Both the position numbers and the translations under genes were made by a program. A DNA stretch of 64,000 nucleotides from positions 62,001 to 126,000 of the forward strand of contig NZ_LR722654.1 of the NCBI RefSeq assembly GCF_902500225.1. The letters run 5' to 3'. The stretch comes from Buttiauxella massiliensis. GTDB taxonomy: Bacteria > Pseudomonadota > Gammaproteobacteria > Enterobacterales > Enterobacteriaceae. Below the pieces are notes generated by a model that worked only from the letters and a program-made list of their open reading frames with translations, was not told the DNA's origin and searched no databases. The first letter of the stretch is position 1. Every line of letters begins with the position of its first letter. This document shows, one piece after another, positions 25,409 to 34,222 of the stretch.

Positions 25409-27842
25409 CGTCAGAATCGAAGTGCTGTTAAAAGCCGTTGACCAGGCAACACGCCCGTTTAAACACATTCAGACAGCGAGCAAAACGCTGTCGGGGGATA
25501 TCCGCAATACCCAGAAAACCCTCAAAGATTTAAACGGCCAGGCATCACGCATTGAGGGTTTTCGTAAAACCAGCGCGCAGCTTGCGGTCACCGGTCAGTC
25601 ACTGAATAAAGCGAAGAATGATGCCGAAGCGCTGGCGACACAGTTTAAAAACACCGAACGCCCGACCCGCGAGCAGGCAAAAGCCCTGGCAACGGCAAAG
25701 GCAGCCGCCGAAGGATTGCAGGCGAAATATAACAGCCTGACTGAATCCGTGAAGCGCCAGCAGCGCGAACTCGGCCAGGCTGGAATTAATACCCGCAATC
25801 TCACCCGCGACGAGAAAAGCCTGAAAGGTCGCATCAGTGAAACCACGAACCAACTTAACCGGCAAAAGCTGGCGCTTGAGCAGGTCAGCGCGAAACAGGC
25901 AAAACTCAACGCGGTGAAAAACCGCTATCAGGCGGGCAAGGAGCTGGCCGGAACGGCGGGTGCCGTGGGTGCTGCCGGGGTTGGCATGGCAACGGCGGGT
26001 GTGGCGGCAGGTGTCGGTATCCTGAAACCCGGCTATGACTTCGCGCAGAAAAACTCCGAGTTGCAGGCCGTGCTCGGGGTGGAAAAAACCTCACCGGAAA
26101 TGGAAGCCTTACGCAAACAGGCGCGCCAGCTCGGGGACAACACCGCCGCCTCAGCCGATGATGCTGCCGGTGCGCAGATTATTATCGCCAAATCCGGCGG
26201 GGACAGTGCGGCCATTCAGGCAGCAACGCCGGTCACCCTAAATATGGCGCTTGCCAACCAGCGCACCATGGAAGAAAACGCCGCGCTGCTGATGGGGATG
26301 CGCTCGGCCTTCCAGCTCTCCAACGATAAGGTCGCGCATATTGGCGATGTGCTCTCGACCACGATGAATAAAACCGCCGCCGACTTTAACGGGCTGAGTG
26401 ACGCGCTCACCTATGTCGCCCCGGTGGCGAAAAATGCCGGTATCAGTATCGAGGAAACCGCCGCGATGGCGGGTGCGCTGCATGACGCGAAAATCACCGG
26501 CTCGATGGCTGGCACCGGCAGCCGCGCGGTCATCAGCCGGTTGCAGGCACCGGTCGGTCAGGCGAAAGCCGCGCTCGGCGAGCTGAAAGTCAGGAATGCA
26601 GACAGTAAGGGCAATATGCGCCCGCTGTTTACCATTCTGAAAGAAATGCAGAGCAGCTTTGAGAAAAATAAACTCGGTGACACGCAGCGTGCGGAGTACA
26701 TGAAGGTCATCTTTGGTGAGGAAGCCAGCTCCGCAGCCGCCGTGCTGATGACCGATGCCATGACCGGCAAACTCGATAAGCTCACCGCCACCTTTAAGGC
26801 CTCGGACGGCAAAACCGCCGAGCTGGTCAAAGTGATGCAGGACAATCTCGGCGGGGACTTTAAAGAGTTTCAGTCAGCGTATGAGGCGGTCGGCACTGAC
26901 CTGTTTGACCAGCAGGAATCATCACTCCGCAAACTCACGCAGACCACCACCAAATATGTGCTGAAACTCGACCACTGGATTGTGCAGAACAAAGGGCTGG
27001 CTCAGACGCTGCTCAAGGTGGGCGGTGTTGCGCTGGCCGTGATTGGTATGGTCGGCGCAATCGGTCTGGTGGCATGGCCGGTAATTGCGGGCATCAATGG
27101 CATTATTGCCGCCGCCGGTTTGCTCTGGACGGCATTTACTGTGGCAGGCAGTGCCATTATCACGGTGCTCGGTGCGCTCACCTGGCCGATTGTGGCCGTC
27201 GGGGCGGCGGTTGTCGCTGGTGTGATACTCATCCGCAAATACTGGGAGCCGCTGGGTGCTTTCTTCTCCGGTGTGATGGCAGGACTGACCGCCGCCTTTG
27301 CGCCGGTCGGGGAAATGTTCGCCCCGTTCGTGCCGATTTTTGACACTGTGGTGCAGAAACTCCGGGCTGTGTGGCAGTGGTTCACTGAGCTGATTGCGCC
27401 GGTCAAAGCCAGCAAGGATACGCTCGATGCATGGAAAGATTCCGGGGTTGCCGTCGGTCAGGCACTGGCCGGGGCGTTTAAACTCGCCCTGGCACCGGTC
27501 ACTGCGCTGCGAAGCGGCATTGATTACGTGCTGGATAAGCTCGGACTCATCAACCAGGAATCCGGCCAGCTCGATGCAAAAGCCGAAAAGGTGAATGCCT
27601 GGGCTAACGGGGGCGGATATTCCCCGACCGGTGGAGTGCTTGCCGGGAGTTTCGGCAGTTACCAGCCGGTCACAGCTGGCGGGGGTAAAACCTACACCGA
27701 CCAGAGCCGCAACGAGTATCACATTGCCATCGGTGGTGGTGTGCAGAACGGCGGCGAGCTTGACCGCCAGCTCCGTGACAGCCTGGAAAAGTACGAGCGC
27801 GAGAAACGGGCGAAACAGCGCGCCAGCATGATGTACGACTAA
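25398..27842 (+). CDS. T: Tail tape measure protein gpT
   Basis: The 814-aa product (P2: 815) sets tail length. Residues about 20-175 form coiled coil. Near residue 195 is a Gly/Ala-rich hydrophobic stretch, followed by the TP901-type tape-measure domain with MEENAALLMGMRSAFQLSND and MAGTGSRAVISRLQAPVG. Several hydrophobic segments lie at about 540-610, usual for tape measures and probably inserted in the host membrane during DNA entry. The start lies inside the E' frame. Confidence 0.95.
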   Translation: MSNNVRIEVLLKAVDQATRPFKHIQTASKTLSGDIRNTQKTLKDLNGQASRIEGFRKTSAQLAVTGQSLNKAKNDAEALATQFKNTERPTREQAKALATAKAAAEGLQAKYNSLTESVKRQQRELGQAGINTRNLTRDEKSLKGRISETTNQLNRQKLALEQVSAKQAKLNAVKNRYQAGKELAGTAGAVGAAGVGMATAGVAAGVGILKPGYDFAQKNSELQAVLGVEKTSPEMEALRKQARQLGDNTAASADDAAGAQIIIAKSGGDSAAIQAATPVTLNMALANQRTMEENAALLMGMRSAFQLSNDKVAHIGDVLSTTMNKTAADFNGLSDALTYVAPVAKNAGISIEETAAMAGALHDAKITGSMAGTGSRAVISRLQAPVGQAKAALGELKVRNADSKGNMRPLFTILKEMQSSFEKNKLGDTQRAEYMKVIFGEEASSAAAVLMTDAMTGKLDKLTATFKASDGKTAELVKVMQDNLGGDFKEFQSAYEAVGTDLFDQQESSLRKLTQTTTKYVLKLDHWIVQNKGLAQTLLKVGGVALAVIGMVGAIGLVAWPVIAGINGIIAAAGLLWTAFTVAGSAIITVLGALTWPIVAVGAAVVAGVILIRKYWEPLGAFFSGVMAGLTAAFAPVGEMFAPFVPIFDTVVQKLRAVWQWFTELIAPVKASKDTLDAWKDSGVAVGQALAGAFKLALAPVTALRSGIDYVLDKLGLINQESGQLDAKAEKVNAWANGGGYSPTGGVLAGSFGSYQPVTAGGGKTYTDQSRNEYHIAIGGGVQNGGELDRQLRDSLEKYEREKRAKQRASMMYD

Positions 27843-27854
27843 GGAGGCACAACA

Positions 27855-28316
27855 ATGATGCTTGTTCTCGGCATGTTTGTTTTTCAGTTACAGACGTTGC
27901 CTTACCAGAGCCTGCAACGCGATGTGGATTACCGCTGGCCGTCAAACAGCCGCGTCGGTCAGCGACCGGCGATGCAGTTTCTCGGCGTCAACGAGGAAAA
28001 AATTGTCTTAAGCGGAAGTCTGTTGCCGGAAATCACCGGCGGCAGGCTGTCACTGCTGGCACTCAATCTGATGGCGGATGAGGGCCGTGCGTGGCCGCTG
28101 CTCGATGGTAGCGGCACCATTTACGGCATGTTTGTGATTAATTCGGTCAGCGAAACCTACACCGAGTTTTTCGCCGACGGCTCGGCGCGCAAAATTGATT
28201 TCACCGTCAACCTCACGCGCGTGGATGAGTCCCTGACGGCGATGTTTGGCGATATCCAGAAACAGGCCGACAGCCTGGTCGGAAACGTGCAGAGCAAAAT
28301 CGGAGGGTTATTCTGA
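27855..28316 (+). CDS. U: Tail protein gpU
   Basis: This 153-aa protein of the P2 gpU family has MLVLGMFVFQLQTLPYQSLQ at its start and IYGMFVINSVSETYTEFFAD in the middle. It is a baseplate or tail-tip component. It follows T by 12 bp, and its stop overlaps the start of D (TGATG). Confidence 0.94.
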   Translation: MMLVLGMFVFQLQTLPYQSLQRDVDYRWPSNSRVGQRPAMQFLGVNEEKIVLSGSLLPEITGGRLSLLALNLMADEGRAWPLLDGSGTIYGMFVINSVSETYTEFFADGSARKIDFTVNLTRVDESLTAMFGDIQKQADSLVGNVQSKIGGLF

Positions 28317-29470
28317 TGCTGACCGGAATGACACTGGATGCCGGGGCAACGATGGCACCGGCGTTTATGCTCACCCTGAATAATCAGGACATCACCCGCA
28401 ATATCAGCGAACGGCTGATAAGCCTCAGTCTGTCGGATAACCGGGGTTTTGAGGCTGACCAGCTCGATATTGAACTCGATGACAGCGACGGCCTGCTTGA
28501 GCTGCCCACACGCGGTGCGGTGCTGTCACTGTTTCTCGGCTGGCAGGGGTCGGCGTTGCTGGGGAAAGGACAATTCACGGTCGATGAAATTGAGCACCGG
28601 GGCGCACCGGACACGCTGACCATCCGGGCGCGCAGTGCGGATTTTCGTGGCACGCTCAACTCTCGCCGTGAGGCGTCGTATCACGACACCACACTCGGGG
28701 AAGTGCTGAACACCATTGCCAGCCGCAACAAACTAACGGCCAGCATTGCCCCGCAGTTTGCCGCGATTGCCATCCCGCATATCGACCAGACGCAGGAGTC
28801 CGACTCGAAATTCCTCACCCGCCTCGCCGAGCGCAACGGCGCTGAGGTATCGGTCAAGGCCGGGAAACTGCTGTTCATCAAAGCCGGTGCCGGTGTCACG
28901 GCTAGTGGCAAAGCGATACCGCAGATGACCATTGAGCGCCGCGACGGTGACCGTCATCAGTTTGCGATTGCCGACCGGGGAGCCTATACCGGCGTGACGG
29001 TAAAATGGCTGCATACCAAAGAGCCGAAAGAGCAAAAGCAGCAGGTCAAACTCAAGCGCAAGGCAAAGCCGCAGCACCTGCGCGCACTCCAGCACCCGAC
29101 AGCCAAACCGGTAAAAGCAAAGAAAGCACCAAAGGAAAAGGAAGCGCGCGAGGGGGAATACATGGTCGGTGAGGAAGATAATGTGTTTGCGCTGACCACC
29201 ATTTACGCCAGTAAAGCGCAGGCAATGCGTGCGGCTCAGGCCAAATGGGACAAACTGCAACGCAGGGTGGCGGAGTTTTCGATTAGTCTCGCCATGGGGC
29301 GCGCAGATCTCTACCCGGAAACACCGGTCAGAGTGTCAGGCTTTAAGCGTGTTATAGACGAGCAGGCGTGGACAATCACAAAGGTGATGCACTCACTCAG
29401 TAATAGCGGCTTCACGACCTCGCTTGAGCTTGAGGTGAGATTAAACGATGTGAGTTACGAGTCGGAATGA
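28316..29470 (+). CDS. D: Baseplate hub protein gpD
   Basis: The 384-aa product (P2: 387) is the late control protein D, a T4 gp27-like hub between tube and spike. The N-terminal half shows FEADQLDIELDDSDGLLELP and the hub domain. Residues about 230-280 are a very lysine-rich, low-complexity insert (KEQKQQVKLKRKAKPQ and following), unlike the surrounding fold. The C terminus returns to the family with SLSNSGFTTSLELEVRLNDV. It is the last gene of the FI operon. Confidence 0.95.
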   Translation: MLTGMTLDAGATMAPAFMLTLNNQDITRNISERLISLSLSDNRGFEADQLDIELDDSDGLLELPTRGAVLSLFLGWQGSALLGKGQFTVDEIEHRGAPDTLTIRARSADFRGTLNSRREASYHDTTLGEVLNTIASRNKLTASIAPQFAAIAIPHIDQTQESDSKFLTRLAERNGAEVSVKAGKLLFIKAGAGVTASGKAIPQMTIERRDGDRHQFAIADRGAYTGVTVKWLHTKEPKEQKQQVKLKRKAKPQHLRALQHPTAKPVKAKKAPKEKEAREGEYMVGEEDNVFALTTIYASKAQAMRAAQAKWDKLQRRVAEFSISLAMGRADLYPETPVRVSGFKRVIDEQAWTITKVMHSLSNSGFTTSLELEVRLNDVSYESE

Positions 29471-29475
29471 GTTAA

Positions 29476-29499
29476 ATTTGCAAACAATAACTTGCAAAT
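29476..29499. promoter_or_regulatory. Perfect dyad between D and ogr
   Basis: ATTTGCAA and TTGCAAAT form a perfect 8-bp inverted repeat with an 8-base spacer, 54 bp before ogr. Without a following T run it is more like a protein-binding site than a terminator. It may control the ogr promoter; no known regulator was recognised. Confidence 0.45.
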
Positions 29500-29552
29500 G
29501 CGATCCGTGAGTTTATCATTCCCTCAATGATGAGTGAGAGGGGAAATAAATC

Positions 29553-29771
29553 ATGATGCATTGCCCGTTATGCCAGGACGCAGCCCACGCGCGATCCAGC
29601 AGATATTTGAGCATAGAAACCAAAGAACGTTATCACCAGTGCCAGAATATCAACTGTGGATGCACTTTTGTCACCCATGAATCACTTGCTCGATACATCG
29701 TTAAGCCTGGCGAAGTTGAACCAGCACCGCCCCACCCTAATCGCTATAAACAACAACAGCTCTGGATGTAG
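29553..29771 (+). CDS. ogr: Late-gene activator Ogr (zinc finger)
   Basis: This 72-aa protein has exactly the length of P2 Ogr. The zinc ligands are C4-P-L-C7 and C30-x4-C35. The stretch ETKERYHQCQN, with the later ARYIVKPGEV, matches the Ogr/Delta family. It activates the late promoters by binding dyads near -55, two of which are seen here before V and FI. GAGAGGGGA upstream supports ATG 29553. It is followed by a terminator. Confidence 0.96.
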   Translation: MMHCPLCQDAAHARSSRYLSIETKERYHQCQNINCGCTFVTHESLARYIVKPGEVEPAPPHPNRYKQQQLWM

Positions 29772-29773
29772 AA

Positions 29774-29798
29774 AAAGCCTGCGAAAGCAGGTTTTTTT
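29774..29798 (+). terminator. Terminator after ogr
   Basis: An 8-bp stem (AAGCCTGC with GCAGGTTT, one G-T pair) has a GAAA loop and seven T residues. It ends the ogr transcript and separates it from the integrase gene. Confidence 0.88.
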
Positions 29799-29881
29799 AT
29801 ACCCTCGCTCCATCTGAGATAACAACGATACTCTTTCAAGTAAGCATTTGAATGTATGAGTTTGCAAAATCAAACATTGAA

Positions 29882-29901
29882 TGCTGTTTAAATATACAGT
29901 A
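29882..29901. promoter_or_regulatory. LexA box upstream of the right-end integrase
   Basis: TGCTGTTTAAATATACAGTA has CTGT and ACAG at the right spacing with an AT-only centre. It ends 33 bp before the integrase ATG and lies in its only upstream gap, so it probably overlaps the integrase promoter. Confidence 0.8.
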
Positions 29902-29934
29902 ATTTTCAATCATTTGATTTAGCAGGATTCTCAC

Positions 29935-30972
29935 ATGACCGTACGAAAGCAAGCCGATGGACAATGGCTTTGCGATGTTTATATCGATGGGCGCGGCAGT
30001 AAGCGTGTTCGCAAGAAATTCTCCACTAAGGGTGAGGCGCTTGCCTACGAAAGTTATCAACTCGAACAGGCGAAGCAAAAGCCCTGGATGGCAGAGAAGG
30101 ATGACCGTCGACATTTAAGTGAGCTAATCGAGTTATGGTACAAGCTGCATGGTTGCTCTCTTAGTGATAAGAAAGGTCGTCTGGGTAAGCTGCATATTAT
30201 CTGTAATGGCCTAGGCGATCCCGTCGCCTCACAAATTACAGCTAAAGATTGGGCGCATTACCGGGATAGACGACTCACCGGCCAGATTGCTAATGGTTAT
30301 AAAACCAGTGAAAAATCACTCAAGGTTTCCATCGGAACGGTGAACTGTGAACATGCTTTTCTGCGTGCAGTGTTTAATGAATTAACCCGACTTGGTGAGG
30401 TTAACTACCCTAACCCACTCAAGAATATTCGTGAGTTTGATGAGCCTGAAAAAGAGATGTCCTGGCTTACTGACGATGAAGTGAAAAGATTGATGGGTGC
30501 GTGTCGTGGGCATGGAAATCCTGAATTAACCCTGATTGTAAAAATCTGCCTTTCCACCGGAGCGCGCTGGAGTGAAGCGGCAAATCTCAAGAAATCTCAA
30601 CTCTCGCCTAATAAGATTACTTTCGTAAACACGAAGGGCAAAAAGAACCGAACGGTTCCAATATCTGACGAATTATATAAGCAACTTATTGAGCGTGACG
30701 GTAAGCCTTTCGAGCAATGTTATCGCCAGTTTTACCGAGTTATAAAAATTGCCGGATTACAATTACCAGAAGGTCAAATGAGTCATGTACTTAGGCATAC
30801 ATTTGCCAGTCATTTTATGATGGGGGGCGGGAATATTATTGTCCTGCAAAGAATTTTGGGGCATTCTGATATTCGAGTTACGATGCGTTATGCCCATTTT
30901 GCACCTGATCATCTTGAGGATGCGCTTATATTAAACCCGCTCAGTAAGCTTGGCGGGACGTCCACAAAGTGA
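29935..30972 (+). CDS. int: Phage tyrosine integrase at the right prophage end
   Basis: The 345-aa site-specific recombinase has an N-terminal arm-binding-like segment (MTVRKQADGQWLCDVYIDGR). Its C-terminal catalytic domain has Arg in STGARWSEAANL (near residue 210), H-x-x-R in SHVLRHTFASH (near 284-287), GHSD (near 313) and the nucleophilic Tyr in VTMRYAHF (near 320). It lies right of ogr and points to the host sRNA locus, whereas in P2 int lies beside the repressor on the other side of attP. It could be the prophage's own integrase in a different arrangement or that of a neighbouring element. A LexA box precedes it. Confidence 0.92.
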   Translation: MTVRKQADGQWLCDVYIDGRGSKRVRKKFSTKGEALAYESYQLEQAKQKPWMAEKDDRRHLSELIELWYKLHGCSLSDKKGRLGKLHIICNGLGDPVASQITAKDWAHYRDRRLTGQIANGYKTSEKSLKVSIGTVNCEHAFLRAVFNELTRLGEVNYPNPLKNIREFDEPEKEMSWLTDDEVKRLMGACRGHGNPELTLIVKICLSTGARWSEAANLKKSQLSPNKITFVNTKGKKNRTVPISDELYKQLIERDGKPFEQCYRQFYRVIKIAGLQLPEGQMSHVLRHTFASHFMMGGGNIIVLQRILGHSDIRVTMRYAHFAPDHLEDALILNPLSKLGGTSTK

Positions 30973-31039
30973 CTACAGAGCATCATATTGGGTGTAATGG
31001 AGTGCAACAGGATGCGCGGTAAGTAACTGAATTTATTAT

Positions 31040-31100
31040 AAGTCGCTGATTTTAATCAGCGAATAAAAAAAGACCGAATACGATTCCTATATTCGGTCCA
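31040..31100. other. Probable attR region of the prophage
   Basis: The phage integrase gene ends at 30972 and host sequence is certain from the sdsR terminator (31067-31100) onward. The 3' part of ryeB is a known prophage attachment site in Salmonella, so the core most likely lies here. The matching attL is outside the window, so the exact core cannot be fixed. A small dyad CGCTGATT/AATCAGCG is at 31046-31063. Confidence 0.55.
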
Positions 31101-31170
31101 GGGAAATGGCTCTTGGGAGAGAGCCGTGCGCTAAAAGTTGGCATTAATGCAGGCAGACATCGCCTTGCCT
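31067..31170 (-). ncRNA. sdsR: SdsR (RyeB) small RNA
   Basis: The minus strand reads GCAAGGCGATGTCTGCCTGC at the 5' end and finishes with hairpin GACCGAATA/TATTCGGTC plus seven U residues, matching SdsR/RyeB of E. coli and Salmonella (104 nt in both). A TATTCT -10 box lies six bases upstream of the start, and the known gene is transcribed by sigma-S in stationary phase, pairing with mRNAs through Hfq. It lies next to yebY as in E. coli. The prophage ends at or next to its terminator. Confidence 0.93.
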
Positions 31171-31257
31171 TCTAAGAATAGATTACCGGCGCAGGTTTTC
31201 CAGTCCGGCGCAAAAGTGTTCAGAAAAAAACTGCGGCACAGGTAATGTTTTAGAAAA

Positions 31258-31296
31258 AAACCGTAATATCCGGGCCACGGTTATTGCGGTTTTTTA
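31258..31296. terminator. Bidirectional terminator between sdsR/ryeA and yebY
   Basis: AAACCGTAATA pairs with TATTGCGGTTT around a 12- to 14-base loop, with a T run on the plus strand and a matching run on the minus strand. It can end leftward yebY transcription and the rightward antisense RNA RyeA. Confidence 0.8.
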
Positions 31297-31321
31297 TTAT
31301 TAATGAGGGAGTTATCGCGTT

Positions 31322-31663
31322 TTAACTACACAACTTCTCAGCACGCTCAATAAATGGAGCAAGACTCTTTTTTTGTCCCGGTGTCTTAGGATCATCAATT
31401 TGAATCACGGAGATGGGCTGCCCAGTGGTTTTGCCGCTACTCACTTGTTGTTGCGCTACGTCGTTTAACGGGTATTGCATCAAGGTACTTGGGTTGATTG
31501 CAAAGAGCGCATGTCCAGGGCGGCAACTTAGCATTACCTCTTCACGGTTAAACGCCCAGTTATCTTTACCCATTTCAAAACGGCTTACAGTGATAATTTG
31601 CGGTGCGGCTAATGCACTACCTGCGCAAGCCAGCAATAACAGCGTCAAAATACTTTTTTTCAT
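31322..31663 (-). CDS. yebY: Small periplasmic protein YebY
   Basis: The 113-aa protein has a signal peptide ([15 protein letters not shown], cleavage near residue 19) and belongs to the DUF2511 family. It is the third gene of the yobA-yebZ-yebY operon, whose other products are copper-related, so a role in copper handling in the periplasm is inferred. Cys47 and the C-terminal Cys112 could pair. It starts 27 bp after yebZ and is followed by a strong terminator. Confidence 0.92.
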   Translation of the reverse strand: MKKSILTLLLLACAGSALAAPQIITVSRFEMGKDNWAFNREEVMLSCRPGHALFAINPSTLMQYPLNDVAQQQVSSGKTTGQPISVIQIDDPKTPGQKKSLAPFIERAEKLCS

Positions 31664-31689
31664 GAATATCTCTTGAGCTAATAACGTCT

Positions 31690-32562
31690 TCAGTACGGTT
31701 CCCAGGTAGCGAAAATGCTAACAGCAAGGAGCACCACCACCGATAGAATAACTTCCAGCCACGTTAACTGGATAAACTGTTTTGTGGCTGTTGGCATACG
31801 ATTAAATCTCGGCACCAAAAAATAGCGGTTATACAGGGCGATAATAACCATCACGGCAACAAAGGCAACCTTCACCAACAAGAAGCGCATGTAGTTACTT
31901 TCCAGTGGTAGCGACCAGCCTAAAATCATCAGGCTGTTGATTAGTCCACTGAGTATTACGGCAGCAACCGCCAGATGCCCGTAACGCGAAAAACGCATCA
32001 TCGCGGTAATGGCACTGCCGCGCCAGCGTGGTTTTTGAGCCATGCGCATGCACATCAAAAGCGGCAGTAATCCGCCAACCCACCAGCCAGCACTAAGAAG
32101 ATGCACTGCATGATTTAAGCGTTGTAAGCCACCTACAATCCCTTCACGCATCGCAGCATGCCCGACACCAGCCAACAAAATAAGTTGTGCAGCTGCAAGG
32201 ATCATTAACATGGATTGCAAAGGACGCGGTTTAAGCAGCAACACCGCAAGTGTTACCACACTCAGAAATATCTGCCACAACCAGATGGACCCAAAGCTCG
32301 TGCCAAGAACCGCCAACCAAATCTGGGGATTAATGACATCTCGCCAACCACTGCCCATCATCCCAGCCTGAGCACATAACAATAATATTGCGCTTAGCAA
32401 CGTCATCCAGACGGCGGAATGCCATTGCCATTTTAGTCGGCGAATGAGAACCGGCTTAAACGCTTGAGGAGCAAGCAATGAGCATGAGATGGTACTGCCA
32501 AGCAGCACTATTAATGCAGTAAAATGAATAAATCGCAGCGCGATATAGAAACCTGGCAGCAT
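31690..32562 (-). CDS. yebZ: Inner-membrane copper protein YebZ (CopD family)
   Basis: The 290-aa protein has about eight membrane helices and belongs to the CopD family, which is linked to copper transport across the inner membrane. Conserved histidines lie in the helices, for example [10 protein letters not shown] near residue 12 and [13 protein letters not shown] near residue 150. It follows yobA (CopC-like) by 5 bp, the usual CopC-CopD pair. Confidence 0.93.
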   Translation of the reverse strand: MLPGFYIALRFIHFTALIVLLGSTISCSLLAPQAFKPVLIRRLKWQWHSAVWMTLLSAILLLCAQAGMMGSGWRDVINPQIWLAVLGTSFGSIWLWQIFLSVVTLAVLLLKPRPLQSMLMILAAAQLILLAGVGHAAMREGIVGGLQRLNHAVHLLSAGWWVGGLLPLLMCMRMAQKPRWRGSAITAMMRFSRYGHLAVAAVILSGLINSLMILGWSLPLESNYMRFLLVKVAFVAVMVIIALYNRYFLVPRFNRMPTATKQFIQLTWLEVILSVVVLLAVSIFATWEPY

Positions 32563-32567
32563 CCGGC

Positions 32568-32942
32568 TTACTTCACCGAGAAGTGATACTTCCCTTTCGT
32601 CTTATGTCCGTCAACGGATACCACGTGCCAATCAACCAGGTAATCTCCCGGTTTCATAGCCTCTTCGACTGGAACAATAAGCTGCTTATCATCTTTTTCG
32701 TTGCGCTTAGCCGTACCAGTCTTCACGACTGTTTGCTGTGGCCCGGTGAGCGTAAGTCCGCTAAAATTCGCTTCAACTCCTTCAGAGAAATTAAGGGTAA
32801 TCGCCTGCGGTGCAGCCGTTACCGCAGCATCTGCTGCTGGATATTGATGCTTTAAATGCGCATGAGCGAAAGCTGAGCTGGAAACAGTAAGTGCCGTAAA
32901 GAGAGTGGCGATGGTAATGAGACGAGTTCGGGTGAAAGCCAT
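32568..32942 (-). CDS. yobA: Periplasmic copper-binding protein YobA (CopC family)
   Basis: The 124-aa CopC-like protein has a signal peptide (LITIATLFTALTVSSSAFA). The mature protein begins with HAHLKH, whose histidines form the Cu(II) site of the family, and a further copper-type motif is WHVVSVDGHKTKGKYHF at the C terminus. It lacks the methionine-rich Cu(I) loop. It is the first gene of the copper operon. The 148-bp gap to holE contains its promoter. Confidence 0.93.
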   Translation of the reverse strand: MAFTRTRLITIATLFTALTVSSSAFAHAHLKHQYPAADAAVTAAPQAITLNFSEGVEANFSGLTLTGPQQTVVKTGTAKRNEKDDKQLIVPVEEAMKPGDYLVDWHVVSVDGHKTKGKYHFSVK

Positions 32943-33090
32943 ATCAACTATTCCTTTTTCTTATTCGAGACGGCAAAAGGATAACCTTGAGCCCAGGTTA
33001 AGTCGAGATGAGAACAGCTATCAATGAATGTAAAAACTTGTCATTACGGATATCAACAAGTACCTTTGCGGCAAAAAACAGGAGGCCAAT

Positions 33091-33321
33091 ATGAATCACA
33101 ATCTTGCTGAATTACCCCAGGACGAAATGGATAAGATTAACGTCGATCTCGCGGCTGCTGGCGTGGCATTTAAGGAACGCTACAATATGCCGGTGATCGC
33201 CGAAGTGGTAGAACGCGAGCAACCTGTGCATTTGCGTGACTGGTTCAGAGAAAGACTGACTGCTCATCGACTGGCTTCAGTCAATTTGTCCAAACTGCCG
33301 TACGAACCTAAAGTGAAATAA
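33091..33321 (+). CDS. holE: DNA polymerase III theta subunit
   Basis: The 76-aa product has the length of E. coli HolE and its start [20 protein letters not shown]. Theta binds the epsilon proofreading subunit in the polymerase core and stabilises it. GGAGG upstream of the ATG is a strong ribosome site. It lies between yobA and yobB as in E. coli. Confidence 0.95.
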   Translation: MNHNLAELPQDEMDKINVDLAAAGVAFKERYNMPVIAEVVEREQPVHLRDWFRERLTAHRLASVNLSKLPYEPKVK

Positions 33322-33452
33322 ATCTTATCCCCACTAAACTTCCTGACAAAAATGGTGTTAAGATTTTTCCCGGTTTATATATCTAAACACAGGAATTACC
33401 TGTTGCGGCCATAGGATGATGGCCGTTGGGTAGATTGATTAAGGAAGAACGT

Positions 33453-34184
33453 ATGCCTGTCTGGAATGTTGCTGCAGCGCAATATGGCGCCACACCCAAT
33501 AACCTCGATGCGAATATCACACATCATTTAGATTTTGTTCGCTGCGCGGTTGCTGAACGAATAGATCTGCTGATTTTCCCCGAACTTTCCCTCACCGGTT
33601 TTAACATTGAGAACCATCACGTCTGCGCCCTTCCCTTCACCGATGAACGCCTGAATCCTTTACAAGATGCTGCCGTAAAACACCAAATGACTATTGTTGT
33701 GGGTCTACCCTTACGCAGTGAACAAGGTGTATCACCAGGATCGGTGGGTTTTTTGCCTGATGGTTCCCGAGTTGCCTGTTGCAAACCGCAAACCTGCGAT
33801 ATTGATCTCCCCGATCAACACACGCCGTTGGTAGGTTTGCACAATCGTAGCGTGGCAATGGGTTTTAGTACCGACAGCGATGAAGAAACCTGGCCACGTA
33901 GTGCAGCTGAAATGGGTGCAAGTCTTTATGCCACGGGGAAATTCATTAATGAACTCAGCTACCAGAAAGATGAAATGTACCTGCAACGTTGGGCCCATAA
34001 ATACAATTTGCCCGTTTTATTAGCTAACCACGCGTTTTCTACCGGCAAATATCGGTCAGCGGGACGCAGCGCTTGTTGGGACGATCGAGGTGAATTAGTG
34101 GTTCGCGCCGATCATGGCGAGCTACTCGCAGTTGGAAGACGTGATGCAAAAGGTTGGCACGGTGAAATCATTCCATTACGCTAG
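33453..34184 (+). CDS. yobB: Carbon-nitrogen hydrolase family protein YobB
   Basis: The 243-aa protein belongs to the nitrilase superfamily, with the catalytic triad region visible: Glu in FPELSLTGF (near residue 44), a Lys in the CKPQTCDI region and the expected Cys replaced or shifted, since the nucleophile region near residue 145 reads RSVAMGFSTDSDEETWP without a cysteine. It may therefore be inactive as an amidase. AAGGAAG at 33441 supports ATG 33453. The substrate is unknown. It lies between holE and exoX as in E. coli. Confidence 0.85.
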   Translation: MPVWNVAAAQYGATPNNLDANITHHLDFVRCAVAERIDLLIFPELSLTGFNIENHHVCALPFTDERLNPLQDAAVKHQMTIVVGLPLRSEQGVSPGSVGFLPDGSRVACCKPQTCDIDLPDQHTPLVGLHNRSVAMGFSTDSDEETWPRSAAEMGASLYATGKFINELSYQKDEMYLQRWAHKYNLPVLLANHAFSTGKYRSAGRSACWDDRGELVVRADHGELLAVGRRDAKGWHGEIIPLR

Positions 34185-34222
34185 CGCATTAAGAAAATAC
34201 GCTAAGACTTGATGGAGTAAAT

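Noticed and set aside
31040..31320. tRNA gene as prophage attachment site
   Set aside because: No cloverleaf is present; the junction is the sdsR small-RNA gene.
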